Shown piece by piece: positions 16,225 to 25,247 of a stretch of 47,583 bases of DNA (position 1 is its first letter; each line of letters starts with the position of its first letter). The DNA comes from Candidatus Latescibacterota bacterium. Its GTDB lineage: Bacteria > Krumholzibacteriota > Krumholzibacteriia > Krumholzibacteriales > Krumholzibacteriaceae. The DNA is taken from positions 1 through 47,583 of the forward strand of contig JAHOYU010000121.1 in the NCBI GenBank assembly GCA_019038625.1, given 5' to 3'. The notes below the pieces were generated by a model, which did not search any database, had not been told where the DNA came from, and saw only the letters and a list, made by a program, of their open reading frames with translations. A program made the position numbers and the translations under genes.

Positions 16225-18609
16225 TCAGCAGCAACAACCACCTTTTTTCTTCTCCATGTAATCGGCGTATTTTTTGACGGATTCCCACTGTCCGGCGCCA
16301 TGAAGCCCGGCTTCCTCAAGGACCTTGTGAGCCTGTCCACTGCCCAGGAAATGTCCCTTGCCGAACGCGTCCACCGAATGTTCCCTGCCCGCCTTCGATG
16401 TGACCCAGTGGTAGAGAGTCGGCATCGTCAGGCCGGTCAGCCCCATCGCCTCGCAGGCCAGCTTCTCCGGGTAGATCGCTTCCTGTTCCTTTTCCGGAAG
16501 CATGGAGAAGAGCTCCGCGCTGGCCACGTAGAAGATGTTCATGTTCAGCCCCGCTTCATCCATCTTCGGAAGGACTTCCTCGACGAAGGTGTTTGTTATG
16601 CCTGATCCCTGCAGGACAAGCGTGCCGTGATAAGGTTTCTTGTCAGGGTCGGCTTTGCGCATCGCGTAGACGCCTTTCGCGGCGGCTGTCGCGGGCGGCA
16701 TTCCAAGTGCCTCGCGGTCGAAGATCTTCTCGTTCGGCCTTGTGACGAACGGGGCGATGACCGCCGGACGCTGCTTGAGAGCGGCTATTACCAGGGGATA
16801 CAGTTCCTGTGGATCCCATGGGGTCAGGGTGACCATTATCCCCTTCGGGAAGTTCTCCTCGAGAAGCTGAAGAGCCTGTGGATCGGCATGTGTGGGGCCG
16901 TCTTCACCTGTCTTCAATCCTGCGTGAGCGCAGACGATGAAGAACGGGTTGTATGGATCGCCACAATACTCTTTCTTTGCCTGCTGCCCGATTCCGTGGA
17001 GGCGCGCGGTGATGTGCTGAAGCGCGGCGATGAATGCTCCGTAAGAGGAGCCTGCGCCGATCTGCTGCCCATAGGTGGAGATACCTGCCATCACTCCGCC
17101 CATACAGTCTTCGCAGATCCCGCCGGTCAGCAGTATTCTCGAACCTGGATTCGATATGGCGTTGTAGAAGCCTTCGGCGAAGCCGTTGCCCACTTTACTG
17201 ATCGAAGTCGATCCGAGAAGGTCTGCCGAGGCAGCCAGGATCGCGCCATTCGATTTCTTGTTAAGATAGTTGAGCGTGTCGCCAAGCGCGGCTCGCAGCG
17301 TCTGAGATCCGCCTACCTCGTAGGTACATTCGGCCGGGATCTCTTCGGCTTTGATCGAAGCATCGTAAATTGCCTCGATGTTTCCCGCGCCATCGCGCTT
17401 TTTCCTGCCCAGGTCGGTCAGGCGCTTCTCGCTGCCGGCCAGGGTGTCCGCGAAAAAGGCGGCCAGTTCTTTGTTGTCCTCGAATACGTTTCTGATAGTC
17501 ATCAACGCATCGTAGAAAGCCTTTTCGATAGAATCCGGCGATTTATCCGCGCAATCGAAGGCGGGGAATTTCACGCCGAAGCGTTCTTCCAGAGGTTTCA
17601 GGGTATCGAAATACTCCAGTGAGCAGAAATCGTGGCCAGCGCCGTGGGATTTTCTACCCTCGATACCGTACTGCCATCCCTTGATCGTTCTGTAGACAAT
17701 CGCCGTGGGCTGCTCGTTGAGGTTCTTCATGGCGAATTCCTGGGCGGCGAGGACCTGGCTGATATCTTTTCCGTTCTCTACGAGGATGACGTTCCAGTCG
17801 TGCAGGTAGCAGAATTCGGCGGGGGTCCACTGCACGTAATCACCAGGAGTCTCACCATCGCGGCAGACCTTGTCCGAGTCGATCGACGACTGGTTCCAGT
17901 CTATGTGCAGCATGACGTTCCAGAGTTGTGCCGACCCTGCCGTGGCCAGACCCTCCGAGACGCGTCCAGGGGTCATTCCACCTTCGCCCTCGATAAGATG
18001 AACGAAAGGTGCGTTCTTGCCGAAAGTATCCATCGCGCCGAATCCCAGGCCGAGACTGGTCGTCACGCCCACTCCCGATGCCCCCGTGGACAGCTTGACG
18101 AACGGAGTATGAGGCGAGGGATGTCCGTCGAGAGATTTTGCCTTGAATTTATTGAAAAGCGGAGTTTCCTGTGTGGGATTTCTGCGGAAGCCGAGAAGGT
18201 CTTCCAGGCGCAACTGTCTGTCTTCGCCAGGAAGCAGTTCCGGGTTGCTTACCTTTGCCGCTTCGTTCCTGAGCGCCCACATGGCGTAGAGGCCCATCGC
18301 CTTGTGGCCGGCAGCGTACGAAAGAATATCGGCCTCGATGCATTCGGGGTCCGATATCCTGTAGTCCATCGTATGAAAGAGGAGGCTTTCGACGATCTTG
18401 CCGGAGGATATCGATCCGCCTGGATGCCCCGATTTGGGCACGAAGTTGTACAGGATCCCGCAAAGGGTCCTGTAGATAAGATCGTAATCGTCGAACATCT
18501 TGATTGTCTCTTCCGGAGCCTCGTAAAAGAGGTTTTCCGGTCCGATCTCCGCGTAATAGCCACGCCTCGGGCCGAAATCAAGATTCTTGAAGGTCACATT
18601 TTCTGACAA
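16225..18609 (-). CDS. Transketolase-family thiamine-diphosphate enzyme with Cys-rich tail
   Basis: A 794-residue three-domain ThDP enzyme. The N-terminal half has SGHPGGSISSG (His62), AAGHKAMG (His102) and the cofactor motif, here GEG (208-210) in place of the common GDG, with DWNQ (Asn239) about 29 residues on. The middle domain has GSQTLRAALG, and the C-terminal domain is complete. It belongs to the long transketolase-like group near 800 residues rather than the ~660-residue Escherichia coli type; dihydroxyacetone synthase or a phosphoketolase-like role is not excluded. The chain ends in KKKGGCCC, which is unusual. A good promoter lies 97 bases upstream. AGGAGG is 19 bases before the ATG, too far to be ideal. 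Likely the pentose-phosphate enzyme of this organism, but that is inference. Confidence 0.85.
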   Translation of the reverse strand: MSENVTFKNLDFGPRRGYYAEIGPENLFYEAPEETIKMFDDYDLIYRTLCGILYNFVPKSGHPGGSISSGKIVESLLFHTMDYRISDPECIEADILSYAAGHKAMGLYAMWALRNEAAKVSNPELLPGEDRQLRLEDLLGFRRNPTQETPLFNKFKAKSLDGHPSPHTPFVKLSTGASGVGVTTSLGLGFGAMDTFGKNAPFVHLIEGEGGMTPGRVSEGLATAGSAQLWNVMLHIDWNQSSIDSDKVCRDGETPGDYVQWTPAEFCYLHDWNVILVENGKDISQVLAAQEFAMKNLNEQPTAIVYRTIKGWQYGIEGRKSHGAGHDFCSLEYFDTLKPLEERFGVKFPAFDCADKSPDSIEKAFYDALMTIRNVFEDNKELAAFFADTLAGSEKRLTDLGRKKRDGAGNIEAIYDASIKAEEIPAECTYEVGGSQTLRAALGDTLNYLNKKSNGAILAASADLLGSTSISKVGNGFAEGFYNAISNPGSRILLTGGICEDCMGGVMAGISTYGQQIGAGSSYGAFIAALQHITARLHGIGQQAKKEYCGDPYNPFFIVCAHAGLKTGEDGPTHADPQALQLLEENFPKGIMVTLTPWDPQELYPLVIAALKQRPAVIAPFVTRPNEKIFDREALGMPPATAAAKGVYAMRKADPDKKPYHGTLVLQGSGITNTFVEEVLPKMDEAGLNMNIFYVASAELFSMLPEKEQEAIYPEKLACEAMGLTGLTMPTLYHWVTSKAGREHSVDAFGKGHFLGSGQAHKVLEEAGLHGAGQWESVKKYADYMEKKKGGCCC

Positions 18610-18712
18610 GACGAGCCTCCTGGTTTGGTGCCGTGGTACAACCGATCGATTTGTATCTTTCTCTCCTGCCCGGCCAGTAACACATGATTTCCCTACTCTG
18701 AGCCGGACGATA

Positions 18713-18742
18713 AATATAAACGAAACGAGGTCAAATTGTCAA
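18713..18742 (-). promoter_or_regulatory. Sigma70-type promoter of the transketolase-like gene
   Basis: On the minus strand TTGACA (18742-18737) and TATATT (18718-18713) are separated by 18 bases. Predicted start of transcription is near 18706, giving a leader of about 97 bases. Confidence 0.5.
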
Positions 18743-18888
18743 CCCGACTCGGCGCCGGACACAGATGAACTCAGCAGGCCGGCAATGGATGTGAAAGGTG
18801 GTCCGGTCTCTGAATAATTCCCGGGGGAAAAGTCTCGGGTTGCGTGGATAGAGGAGTTCCTGTTATTTATTGATGTCGCGGAAAGAAA

Positions 18889-19710
18889 ATGTGGAACAGG
18901 GAGCTGAAGGAAAAGGGATTGCGGAAAGAAAACGGCAACGCGAAGACACAGTTCTTTGAAAGATTTTCCATTTCCCCGGGAGATCCGGATCGGGAGATGC
19001 TGCGGGTCATCGTGTCTGATTTCACGAGGTTACCGTACGAGAATCTGACGAAGATCATATCGAAATTCTCGATCGACGATCCTTCCCGGAGGATGAGGTC
19101 CCCGGAGCAGGTCATCGATGGCTTTATAGAGAATAGTACCGGCGGCACCTGTTTTTCGCTCACATGGTGTCTTGGGTCGATACTGGACGACTCCGGTTTC
19201 AGGTGTTATCCGGTCATGGCCGATATGAAAAGAGCCAATGTTCACTGTGCCCTGATCGTCCATATCGACGAGCAGAGATTCATCGCAGATCCAGGGTACC
19301 TGCTTGGCGAGCCTTTGGAACTTACAGGTTCTCCCTTACTTATCGATACGAGCTTCGGGAAGGTAGAGCTCAGGCCCGGGGGAAGTGCCTCCTGCGATCT
19401 CTATACCGTTACCGGAAGCGAGAGAAAATGGAGATACAGGGTCAGGACCAGTCCAGTCAGCATTCAACTCTTCCTGAAGTACTGGCAGGAGTCGTTCTCT
19501 CTTTCCATGATGAATTCCCTCCAGTTGACCAAACTGACGGATAAGGGCCATCTATACGTAAAGGACCATCATCTCAGGTACAGGCAGGGCGACAGGAAGA
19601 TCAGTGAGAATATCGGGCAGGAACTTTATTCGAGGATCGAAAGGGAGTTCGGGATCCCGCCGGAGATAACAACGAGAGCTCATGAGTACATCGACAGGCA
19701 CAGGGTCTGA
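18889..19710 (+). CDS. Arylamine N-acetyltransferase-like protein
   Basis: A 273-residue protein with the NAT fold signature. RLPYENLTKII corresponds to the usual 'PFEN' region, and the cysteine-protease-like triad is in place: Cys88 in STGGTCFSL, His119 in NVHCALIV and Asp134 in IADPGYL. Classical NATs transfer acetyl from acetyl-CoA to arylamines. Relatives act as acyl or amide synthases in natural-product pathways. The chain is a little divergent, since the GG-C block is TGGTCF rather than RGGxCxE. It stands alone, divergent from the transketolase-like gene and convergent with the HDOD gene. A hairpin terminator covers its stop codon. Fold is well supported; substrate is unknown. Confidence 0.78.
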   Translation: MWNRELKEKGLRKENGNAKTQFFERFSISPGDPDREMLRVIVSDFTRLPYENLTKIISKFSIDDPSRRMRSPEQVIDGFIENSTGGTCFSLTWCLGSILDDSGFRCYPVMADMKRANVHCALIVHIDEQRFIADPGYLLGEPLELTGSPLLIDTSFGKVELRPGGSASCDLYTVTGSERKWRYRVRTSPVSIQLFLKYWQESFSLSMMNSLQLTKLTDKGHLYVKDHHLRYRQGDRKISENIGQELYSRIEREFGIPPEITTRAHEYIDRHRV

Positions 19711-19727
19711 CGAGTCCCTGTTTTTTT
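19700..19727 (+). terminator. Rho-independent terminator over the stop of the NAT-like gene
   Basis: Six base pairs ACAGGG/CCCTGT (19700-19705 with 19716-19721), extended inward by two pairs past a T-T mismatch, loop GACG, then seven T (19721-19727). The stop codon TGA (19708-19710) lies in the hairpin. Confidence 0.7.
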
Positions 19728-20605
19728 CAGGCGGGTGTTCCCTGGACAGCTCCAAGGACCTCCAGTGAAATAGCTACTTCTTCGCGGATGCGGGGCGTGT
19801 CCAGATTGACGTCTGCGAATGATATTCCAAAGAACTTCCTGAAGTTCTCCTCGTCAAGCACGATGTTCGTATCGCCGCTTGCTCCCAGATTCAGATGGTG
19901 GGCTACCTGGTTGGCAAAGAATACGATCCCGGTTAGAGCATCGGGTGAGACCGGTGATATCATCTCTATTCTTGCTGAATGATGGTTTTTTACTGCTCTT
20001 CTCGAATCGCGGGGAAAGTTCCATTTTCTGAAAAGCCAGTTTCCTATCTCGGCGTGATCGACACCGAAGATCTCGACTTCTATCTGTTCGAGGGGTTTGC
20101 TTTCACGTTTGGCCCTCAGTATGGCATCCATGAATTTGTCGGTATGATGCTCGACCAGGAGAAGTTTTCCTATATCATGGATAAGCCCCAGCGTGTAGCA
20201 GATGTCCCCCTCTATCTTGACGGCATTCTTGCATATCTCTTTCGCTATTACGGCAGCGCCGATCGAATGTTCCCAGAAGCCGGGGCCTGAGAAATCGGTA
20301 GTCCCTTTTACATGCTGGAACTTGCCGCAGATCGAAGCTCCGAGACAGATCTGCCTGATCGTTGAGAATCCGAGCATCGTTACAGCGTGATGTATGTTCT
20401 GGACCTTGCCTCTCAGACCGAAAAACGACGAATTTACCAGCTTCAGTACTCTGGCCGTAAGGGTCTGGTCGCTCGTGATGATCTGCGCGAGCTGCCTTGC
20501 GCCTATCTTGGGGTCGTTGATAGATGCGAATATCTTCTGAACTACTATTGGGAGTGTGGGAAGCGATTTTACATTCCGGAAAAGTTCATCTACCTTGTTA
20601 GTCAT
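19727..20605 (-). CDS. HDOD-domain signalling protein
   Basis: A 292-residue single HDOD domain. HDOD proteins act in signal output and are usually non-enzymatic relatives of HD phosphohydrolases. The segments LPTLPIVVQKIFASIND, ITSDQTLTARVLKLVNSSFFG and HAVTMLGFSTIRQICLG are textbook HDOD. Unlike many members it keeps the HD-type residues EHSIG and LIHDIGK, and an HAEIGNWLFRKWNFP element, so weak hydrolase activity cannot be excluded. No receiver or GGDEF domain is attached. A candidate promoter lies about 45 bases upstream. The ATG has only a distant G-rich box. Transcribed alone on the minus strand. Confidence 0.88.
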   Translation of the reverse strand: MTNKVDELFRNVKSLPTLPIVVQKIFASINDPKIGARQLAQIITSDQTLTARVLKLVNSSFFGLRGKVQNIHHAVTMLGFSTIRQICLGASICGKFQHVKGTTDFSGPGFWEHSIGAAVIAKEICKNAVKIEGDICYTLGLIHDIGKLLLVEHHTDKFMDAILRAKRESKPLEQIEVEIFGVDHAEIGNWLFRKWNFPRDSRRAVKNHHSARIEMISPVSPDALTGIVFFANQVAHHLNLGASGDTNIVLDEENFRKFFGISFADVNLDTPRIREEVAISLEVLGAVQGTPA

Positions 20606-20648
20606 GCTGACTTAAACCCCCCACTGGGCACGATACCCGTGCGTCCTG

Positions 20649-20678
20649 AATGTATGGTTACAACTATTACTATGACAA
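20649..20678 (-). promoter_or_regulatory. Candidate promoter of the HDOD gene
   Basis: TTGTCA (20678-20673) and TACATT (20654-20649) on the minus strand with an 18-base spacer. Modest match; position 40-50 bases before the ATG is right. Confidence 0.3.
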
Positions 20679-20741
20679 TCGACCATGTGCCCGATTCATT
20701 ATATAATTCGGATGAAAACAACGGTTCCTTTAGAGAAAATC

Positions 20742-20770
20742 TTGAGAATATTGAAGTTTGAGGTTATAAT
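20742..20770 (+). promoter_or_regulatory. Sigma70-type promoter of the activase genes
   Basis: TTGAGA (20742-20747) and a perfect TATAAT (20765-20770) separated by 17 bases. Predicted start near 20777 gives a leader of about 120 bases, in which I see no riboswitch. Confidence 0.55.
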
Positions 20771-20898
20771 TCTCATCCGCAGGTGTGACGTTATCCAGAT
20801 ACGAGGGAGGAGCGTTTGCTCCTGCTGGATAGTTCGACCTGCTTCTCCGGTGAGCCGGGCTGCCGTGGAGTGATCAACATAAACCGGAGTGAGTGAAT

Positions 20899-23800
20899 GT
20901 GAGACTATTTCTTGGAATCGACGCGGGCACGGTCAGTCTGAAATGGGTCCTGACCGGGCCGTCGGAAAAAATAGAGGAACTGGCCGGGATCAGCGGTGGG
21001 CAGATCGATGAGATAAGGACTCTCGACGATGGCCGTTCCATAGCTTATTCCAGATACTCCCGTATCAAGGGCAGCCCCGTTGACACTATCGTAAGAGGGT
21101 TGAGAGATCTGGCCTCCTTTCTCGATCCTTCAGATATCTCCCGCGCGTCCATAACCGGTGCTTCTTCCGCTCTGGTCTCGGAGCTTGTCGGGATCAGGGA
21201 AGAGAATGAATTCAAGGCCCTGGCGGCCGGGGTGACAATGCTATACCCCGGAGTGCTGAATATCTTCGAGATGGGCGGAGAGAATTCAAGATATATAAAA
21301 CTGTCTGGCAGCGACGATTTCTCAGGCATTACGGATTTTGAGACGAACGGGGAATGTGCCGCCGGCACGGGAGCATTCATAGACCAGCAGGCTTCGCGCC
21401 TCTGTTTCCGCGTTGAGGATACCGGCGAGGCGGCCATGTCGGCGCAGCGCAGCCCAAGGATCGCCGGGCGGTGCAGTGTGTTCGCAAAATCAGACATGAT
21501 ACATGCCCAGCAGAAGGGTTTCGGGCCGGATGAGGTCATGAGGGGCCTCTGCGAAGCGGTAGCGAGAAACTTCAAGAGCAATATCACAAAAGGACGGAAG
21601 ATCGAGGGCCGAAGTGTATTCACCGGCGGGCTGGCGATGAATATCGGGGTCGCGACAGCTATGCGCGAGGTCTTCGGGCTCGGGGCAGGAGAGTTTATTG
21701 TACCAGACAAGCCCGCATGGACCGGAGCGGTCGGTGCTGCTGTGCTTGCGGACGAGAAAAATCACCTGGTAGACCATGATCGCCTGAAATCGATTATCGA
21801 AGGGAAAATCGAGGCTGATAATATAGAATTTTCTTCCTGGAAACCGCTTTCTCGAGAGAAAGTCAGTTTCCTGAGGTCGAAAGTGAGAGAGTGGGACGCC
21901 GGGGATGCCGAACTTCCCGTGAACGCCTGGCTCGGTATCGATGTCGGTTCGGTGAGTACGAACCTTGCCCTTATCGATGATGATGGAGCGGTCATAGACG
22001 AGATCTATCTCCGTACGAAAGCGAGGCCCATAGAGGCCGTCGCCAGGGGGCTGTCTCTCCTCGAGAAACGTGTCGGTGATACGGTCAGAATCTGTGGGGC
22101 GGGAACGACAGGTTCCGGACGGGAACTGATAGGTGAGCTGGTAGGGGCCGATACTATCAACGACGAGATCACCGCTCACAAGACGGGAGCTCTTTTTATC
22201 GGCCATGACCTGCTCGGGAAAAAAGTGGATACAATATTCGAGATAGGTGGGCAGGACTCGAAATATATCAGGATAGACGATGGGGTCGTGGTCGATTTTG
22301 CCATGAACGAGGCTTGTGCCGCGGGTACGGGGTCGTTCCTGGAGGAACAGGCTGAAAGGCTGAACATAGATATCGTCGGGGAATTCTCCGAAATGGCATT
22401 TTCTTCTTCCGACCCTATCCGGCTGGGGGAGAGGTGCACTGTATATATGGAACAGGACGTGATCTCCTGCATGCGCAAGGGGGCAAGCAGGGAAGACCTG
22501 GTAGGAGGGCTTGCCTACTCGATCGTTCAGAACTACCTCAACCGGGTCGTACGGGGAAGAAAGATCGGGGAGACCATATTCTTTCAGGGTGGCACGGCGT
22601 ACAACGATTCTGTTGCCGCCGCTTTCAGCGCCGTTCTGGACAGGGAGATCGTAGTTCCCCCCCATAATGGAGTGATCGGGGCAATAGGGTCCGCACTGCT
22701 GGCCAGGGAGAAGATGCATGCTCTGGGCAAGTCTACGACATTCAGGGGCTACGACATTGCCGGCATCGATTACAAAATAAGAGAGTTTACCTGCAAGGGC
22801 TGCTCGAATTACTGCGAGATACAGGAATTTACGGTGGAGAAAGAACGGACATTCTGGGGCGACAAATGTAGCGACAGGTATAGAAAACGAAGGAAGCTGC
22901 CGGTCAGTCCGGCCGTGGCCGACCTGGCTTCGATCTACAGGGATCTTATCGACGCGGATCACGGCGTAACGGAGATCGTCGGGACCGATATGGCACGGAT
23001 AGGCATGCCACGCGCCATGTCATACTTCGACAGGGCTCCGTTCTGGCGCTCCTACTTTCAGGCTCTTGGTTTCGAAGTCGTGGCGAGCGAGCCTACCAGG
23101 AGGGAAACGATAAATTCGGGCATAGAGCAGGCGGTAGCCGAACCCTGTGCCCCGATCCAGGTGGCGCATGGGCACATAGCATTTCTGCTTGAAAAGGGTG
23201 TAGACCATATTTTTGTACCGAATGTCATAGATGAAGAATCGGAAAGAGACTCGGCGGGGTCTTACGTCTGCCCGTGGGGACAGACGCTTCCCTTCGTCGC
23301 CAGGCAGATGACGGCTCTGGATGGCAGGGAAGATGCGATACTCTGCCCCACAGTGCATTTCCGGGAAGGGGAGAAAGTAGTAGAAAAAGAATTGTACGAT
23401 TATATGAAAAAATCCCTGTTCACGGGCCGGCGTACCGCGCCCGGAAGAAAACTTCACCGGCAGGCCGTGAGAGCGGCGTATTCCGCGCAGAGCGCATTTC
23501 GGGATAAGTTGTCGTCGATCGGACGGGAAGCGCTTCGTGAGATTGAAAAAGCCGGGAAACACTGTGTCGTGATCGTAGGTAGGCCCTACAATATTTTCGA
23601 CAGCGAACTGAACCTCGATATCCCATCGAAGCTGAGGGACTATTATGGAGTGGATGTCATCCCGATGTCATTTCTCCCGCTGGATGGGATCGATATAGAT
23701 AAAGTCGCAGGTAACATGTTCTGGAATTACGGGCGGAGGATACTCCAGGCCGCGCGGTTTACGGCGGACAGGGAGAACATGCACCTCATATATCTGACCA

Positions 23801-24060
23801 ATTTCAAGTGCGGCCCGGATTCGTATATCAAACATTATTGTAATGTCGCGGCTGGCAGGCCGTGGCTGACCCTTCAATTCGACGCGCATGGTAACGATGC
23901 CGGCATATTGACAAGATGCGAGGCGTATCTTGAAAGCAAGGGAGTGCTGAGCTGGTGGAAAAAGAACAAAATAGTCTCGGGAAAAAGACTCTCTATATCC
24001 CCAGAATGTCAACGGGAGGAGCGAAAGCCTTCGCTGCGGCGTTCAGGAACCTCGGGATAG
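20899..24060 (+). CDS. Acyl-CoA dehydratase activase-type ATPase, two BcrAD domains plus DUF2229-like part
   Basis: About 1053 residues. Two ASKHA ATPase domains of the BadF/BcrA/HgdC family (LGIDAGTVSLKW at 5 and WLGIDVGSVSTN near 345) each carry the Cys pair used to hold a bridging [4Fe-4S] cluster in activases: ECAAGTG near 155 with GRCSVF near 192, and ACAAGTG near 472 with GERCTVY near 512. From ~630 a CoA-activase-related domain begins with a four-Cys cluster (EFTCKGCSNYCEIQ ... GDKC). Such proteins use ATP to drive electrons to 2-hydroxyacyl-CoA dehydratases or related enzymes. I prefer GTG 20899 (GGAG nine bases upstream) over GTG 20893. After the slippery site at 23979 the last 25 codons are Lys/Arg/Ser-rich and look out of frame, so the true product may continue into the next gene. 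Confidence 0.85.
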   Translation: MRLFLGIDAGTVSLKWVLTGPSEKIEELAGISGGQIDEIRTLDDGRSIAYSRYSRIKGSPVDTIVRGLRDLASFLDPSDISRASITGASSALVSELVGIREENEFKALAAGVTMLYPGVLNIFEMGGENSRYIKLSGSDDFSGITDFETNGECAAGTGAFIDQQASRLCFRVEDTGEAAMSAQRSPRIAGRCSVFAKSDMIHAQQKGFGPDEVMRGLCEAVARNFKSNITKGRKIEGRSVFTGGLAMNIGVATAMREVFGLGAGEFIVPDKPAWTGAVGAAVLADEKNHLVDHDRLKSIIEGKIEADNIEFSSWKPLSREKVSFLRSKVREWDAGDAELPVNAWLGIDVGSVSTNLALIDDDGAVIDEIYLRTKARPIEAVARGLSLLEKRVGDTVRICGAGTTGSGRELIGELVGADTINDEITAHKTGALFIGHDLLGKKVDTIFEIGGQDSKYIRIDDGVVVDFAMNEACAAGTGSFLEEQAERLNIDIVGEFSEMAFSSSDPIRLGERCTVYMEQDVISCMRKGASREDLVGGLAYSIVQNYLNRVVRGRKIGETIFFQGGTAYNDSVAAAFSAVLDREIVVPPHNGVIGAIGSALLAREKMHALGKSTTFRGYDIAGIDYKIREFTCKGCSNYCEIQEFTVEKERTFWGDKCSDRYRKRRKLPVSPAVADLASIYRDLIDADHGVTEIVGTDMARIGMPRAMSYFDRAPFWRSYFQALGFEVVASEPTRRETINSGIEQAVAEPCAPIQVAHGHIAFLLEKGVDHIFVPNVIDEESERDSAGSYVCPWGQTLPFVARQMTALDGREDAILCPTVHFREGEKVVEKELYDYMKKSLFTGRRTAPGRKLHRQAVRAAYSAQSAFRDKLSSIGREALREIEKAGKHCVVIVGRPYNIFDSELNLDIPSKLRDYYGVDVIPMSFLPLDGIDIDKVAGNMFWNYGRRILQAARFTADRENMHLIYLTNFKCGPDSYIKHYCNVAAGRPWLTLQFDAHGNDAGILTRCEAYLESKGVLSWWKKNKIVSGKRLSISPECQREERKPSLRRSGTSG

Positions 24061-25229
24061 ACGCAAGGGTAGTCCCTGAAGGCGACGAGATCACATATGA
24101 ACTGGCCGGGAAATATATGTCCGGTGACGAATGTCTTCCTGCCAGAGTGACCGTGGGGAATTTTCTCAAGGTGCTTCAGGCTGCGGGAAGCGACACTTCG
24201 TCGATAGCTGTCTTTATGCCTACGGCCTCGGGCCCGTGCAGGTTCGGCCAGTACGCTCCGGTCATGCGGCACATTCTTGACGACATGGGCCACAGCGAAG
24301 TCGAAGTAGTCTCTCCATCGAGCGCGAACGGATATTCAGGGATCGGAGACCTGGCGGGGCCCGTTATGAAACTGGGCTGGCTGGCGCTTGCCGGCAGTGA
24401 CGCGCTCAGGAAGATGCTTCATATTTATCGTCCCATGGAGACAGAAAAGGGAGCGGCGGACGAGGCATATGAGAGGGCCATGGACATCTTCTGCCAGGAG
24501 ATGGAGGGGGCCGGTGCTTCAGGCACGAGGGCGGCCCGTCTCCTCAGTGGAGCCCTGGAGGAAGCGCGGAGTATATTCAGAGATGTCCCTGTCGACCGAT
24601 CGAGGGAGTTGACTCTTATAGGGGTAGTAGGTGAGATCTTCTGCAGGCTTAACGTATTCAGTAACGAGGACCTCATCAGGCAGATCGAAAGTTTTGGAGG
24701 CCGGGCGTGGCTGTCAGATATAAGCGAGTGGGTATGGTATACAGACGCGGAGAGGATCAAGAACCTGCAGCGAAAGAACAAGACTCTATCGAAAGAGATG
24801 GCTGGCGCTGTCATCAAGAGATACTTTCAGAAAAAGTACGAGAAGATCCTTCTGGCCCCTCTTACCGGGGAGCTGTCGATGATGCCGGAACCGCATGATA
24901 TCATGGAGATCCTTGAACCCGGCGAGCCATATCTTCCGTGGTACGGATCTCTCGGAGAGATGGCCCTGAGTACCGGCAAGTCGGTCTACCTCTATGAAAA
25001 GGGAGTCGATGGGATCGTCGATATCAGCCCTTTCACATGTATGAACGGCATAGTATCCGAGGCGGTCTATCCCCGGATCAGCAGGGATCACGAGGACATT
25101 CCTATCCGTTCCTTCTATTTCGACGGAACGAGATCAGAGGTGGGAAACGACCTCGCCGTTTTCATGGAACTCGCAAAGAATTATAATCGCAAAAAGACAA
25201 AAAAAAGTCCGACCGGAAGAGTCGCCTGA
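23955..25229 (+). CDS. C-terminal part of the activase-related protein (HgdB/DUF2229-like)
   Basis: A 424-residue frame overlapping the previous gene by 106 bases in the -1 phase. It contains YIPRMSTGGAKAF, SGDECLPARVTVGNF, MPTASGPCRFGQY, GVVGEIFCRLNVFSN and FTCMNGIVSE, the conserved C-terminal half of the ~1400-residue activase-related proteins, where these lie in one chain with the two ATPase domains. Cysteines in DECLP and GPCRF are likely cluster ligands or substrate contacts. GTG 23955 has GGAG ten bases upstream, so independent initiation is possible. Alternatives are a -1 ribosomal frameshift at 23979-23985 or an indel in the A5 run. No separate dehydratase subunits are nearby. Confidence 0.75.
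   Translation: MEKEQNSLGKKTLYIPRMSTGGAKAFAAAFRNLGIDARVVPEGDEITYELAGKYMSGDECLPARVTVGNFLKVLQAAGSDTSSIAVFMPTASGPCRFGQYAPVMRHILDDMGHSEVEVVSPSSANGYSGIGDLAGPVMKLGWLALAGSDALRKMLHIYRPMETEKGAADEAYERAMDIFCQEMEGAGASGTRAARLLSGALEEARSIFRDVPVDRSRELTLIGVVGEIFCRLNVFSNEDLIRQIESFGGRAWLSDISEWVWYTDAERIKNLQRKNKTLSKEMAGAVIKRYFQKKYEKILLAPLTGELSMMPEPHDIMEILEPGEPYLPWYGSLGEMALSTGKSVYLYEKGVDGIVDISPFTCMNGIVSEAVYPRISRDHEDIPIRSFYFDGTRSEVGNDLAVFMELAKNYNRKKTKKSPTGRVA
23979..23985 (+). promoter_or_regulatory. Candidate -1 ribosomal frameshift site GGGAAAA
   Basis: The heptamer reads G-GGA-AAA in the frame of the upstream gene, an exact X-XXY-YYZ slippery site. A -1 slip continues as AAG ACT CTC TAT ATC, entering the conserved LYIPRM block of the downstream gene. 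A six-pair hairpin (24020-24025 with 24030-24035) lies 34 bases downstream, farther than usual stimulators. Confidence 0.45.
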
Positions 25230-25247
25230 TTCTGACGGACAGGATGA

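Noticed and set aside
16627-18606. Two long plus-strand frames (331 and 324 codons) opposite the transketolase-like gene
   Set aside because: Same reasoning: the minus-strand product is complete and conserved, while these have Arg/Val-rich random composition.
21490-22962. 490-codon open frame on the minus strand opposite the activase gene
   Set aside because: It is antisense to two clearly conserved ATPase domains, has no family motif and no ribosome site; a shadow frame in GC-rich coding DNA.
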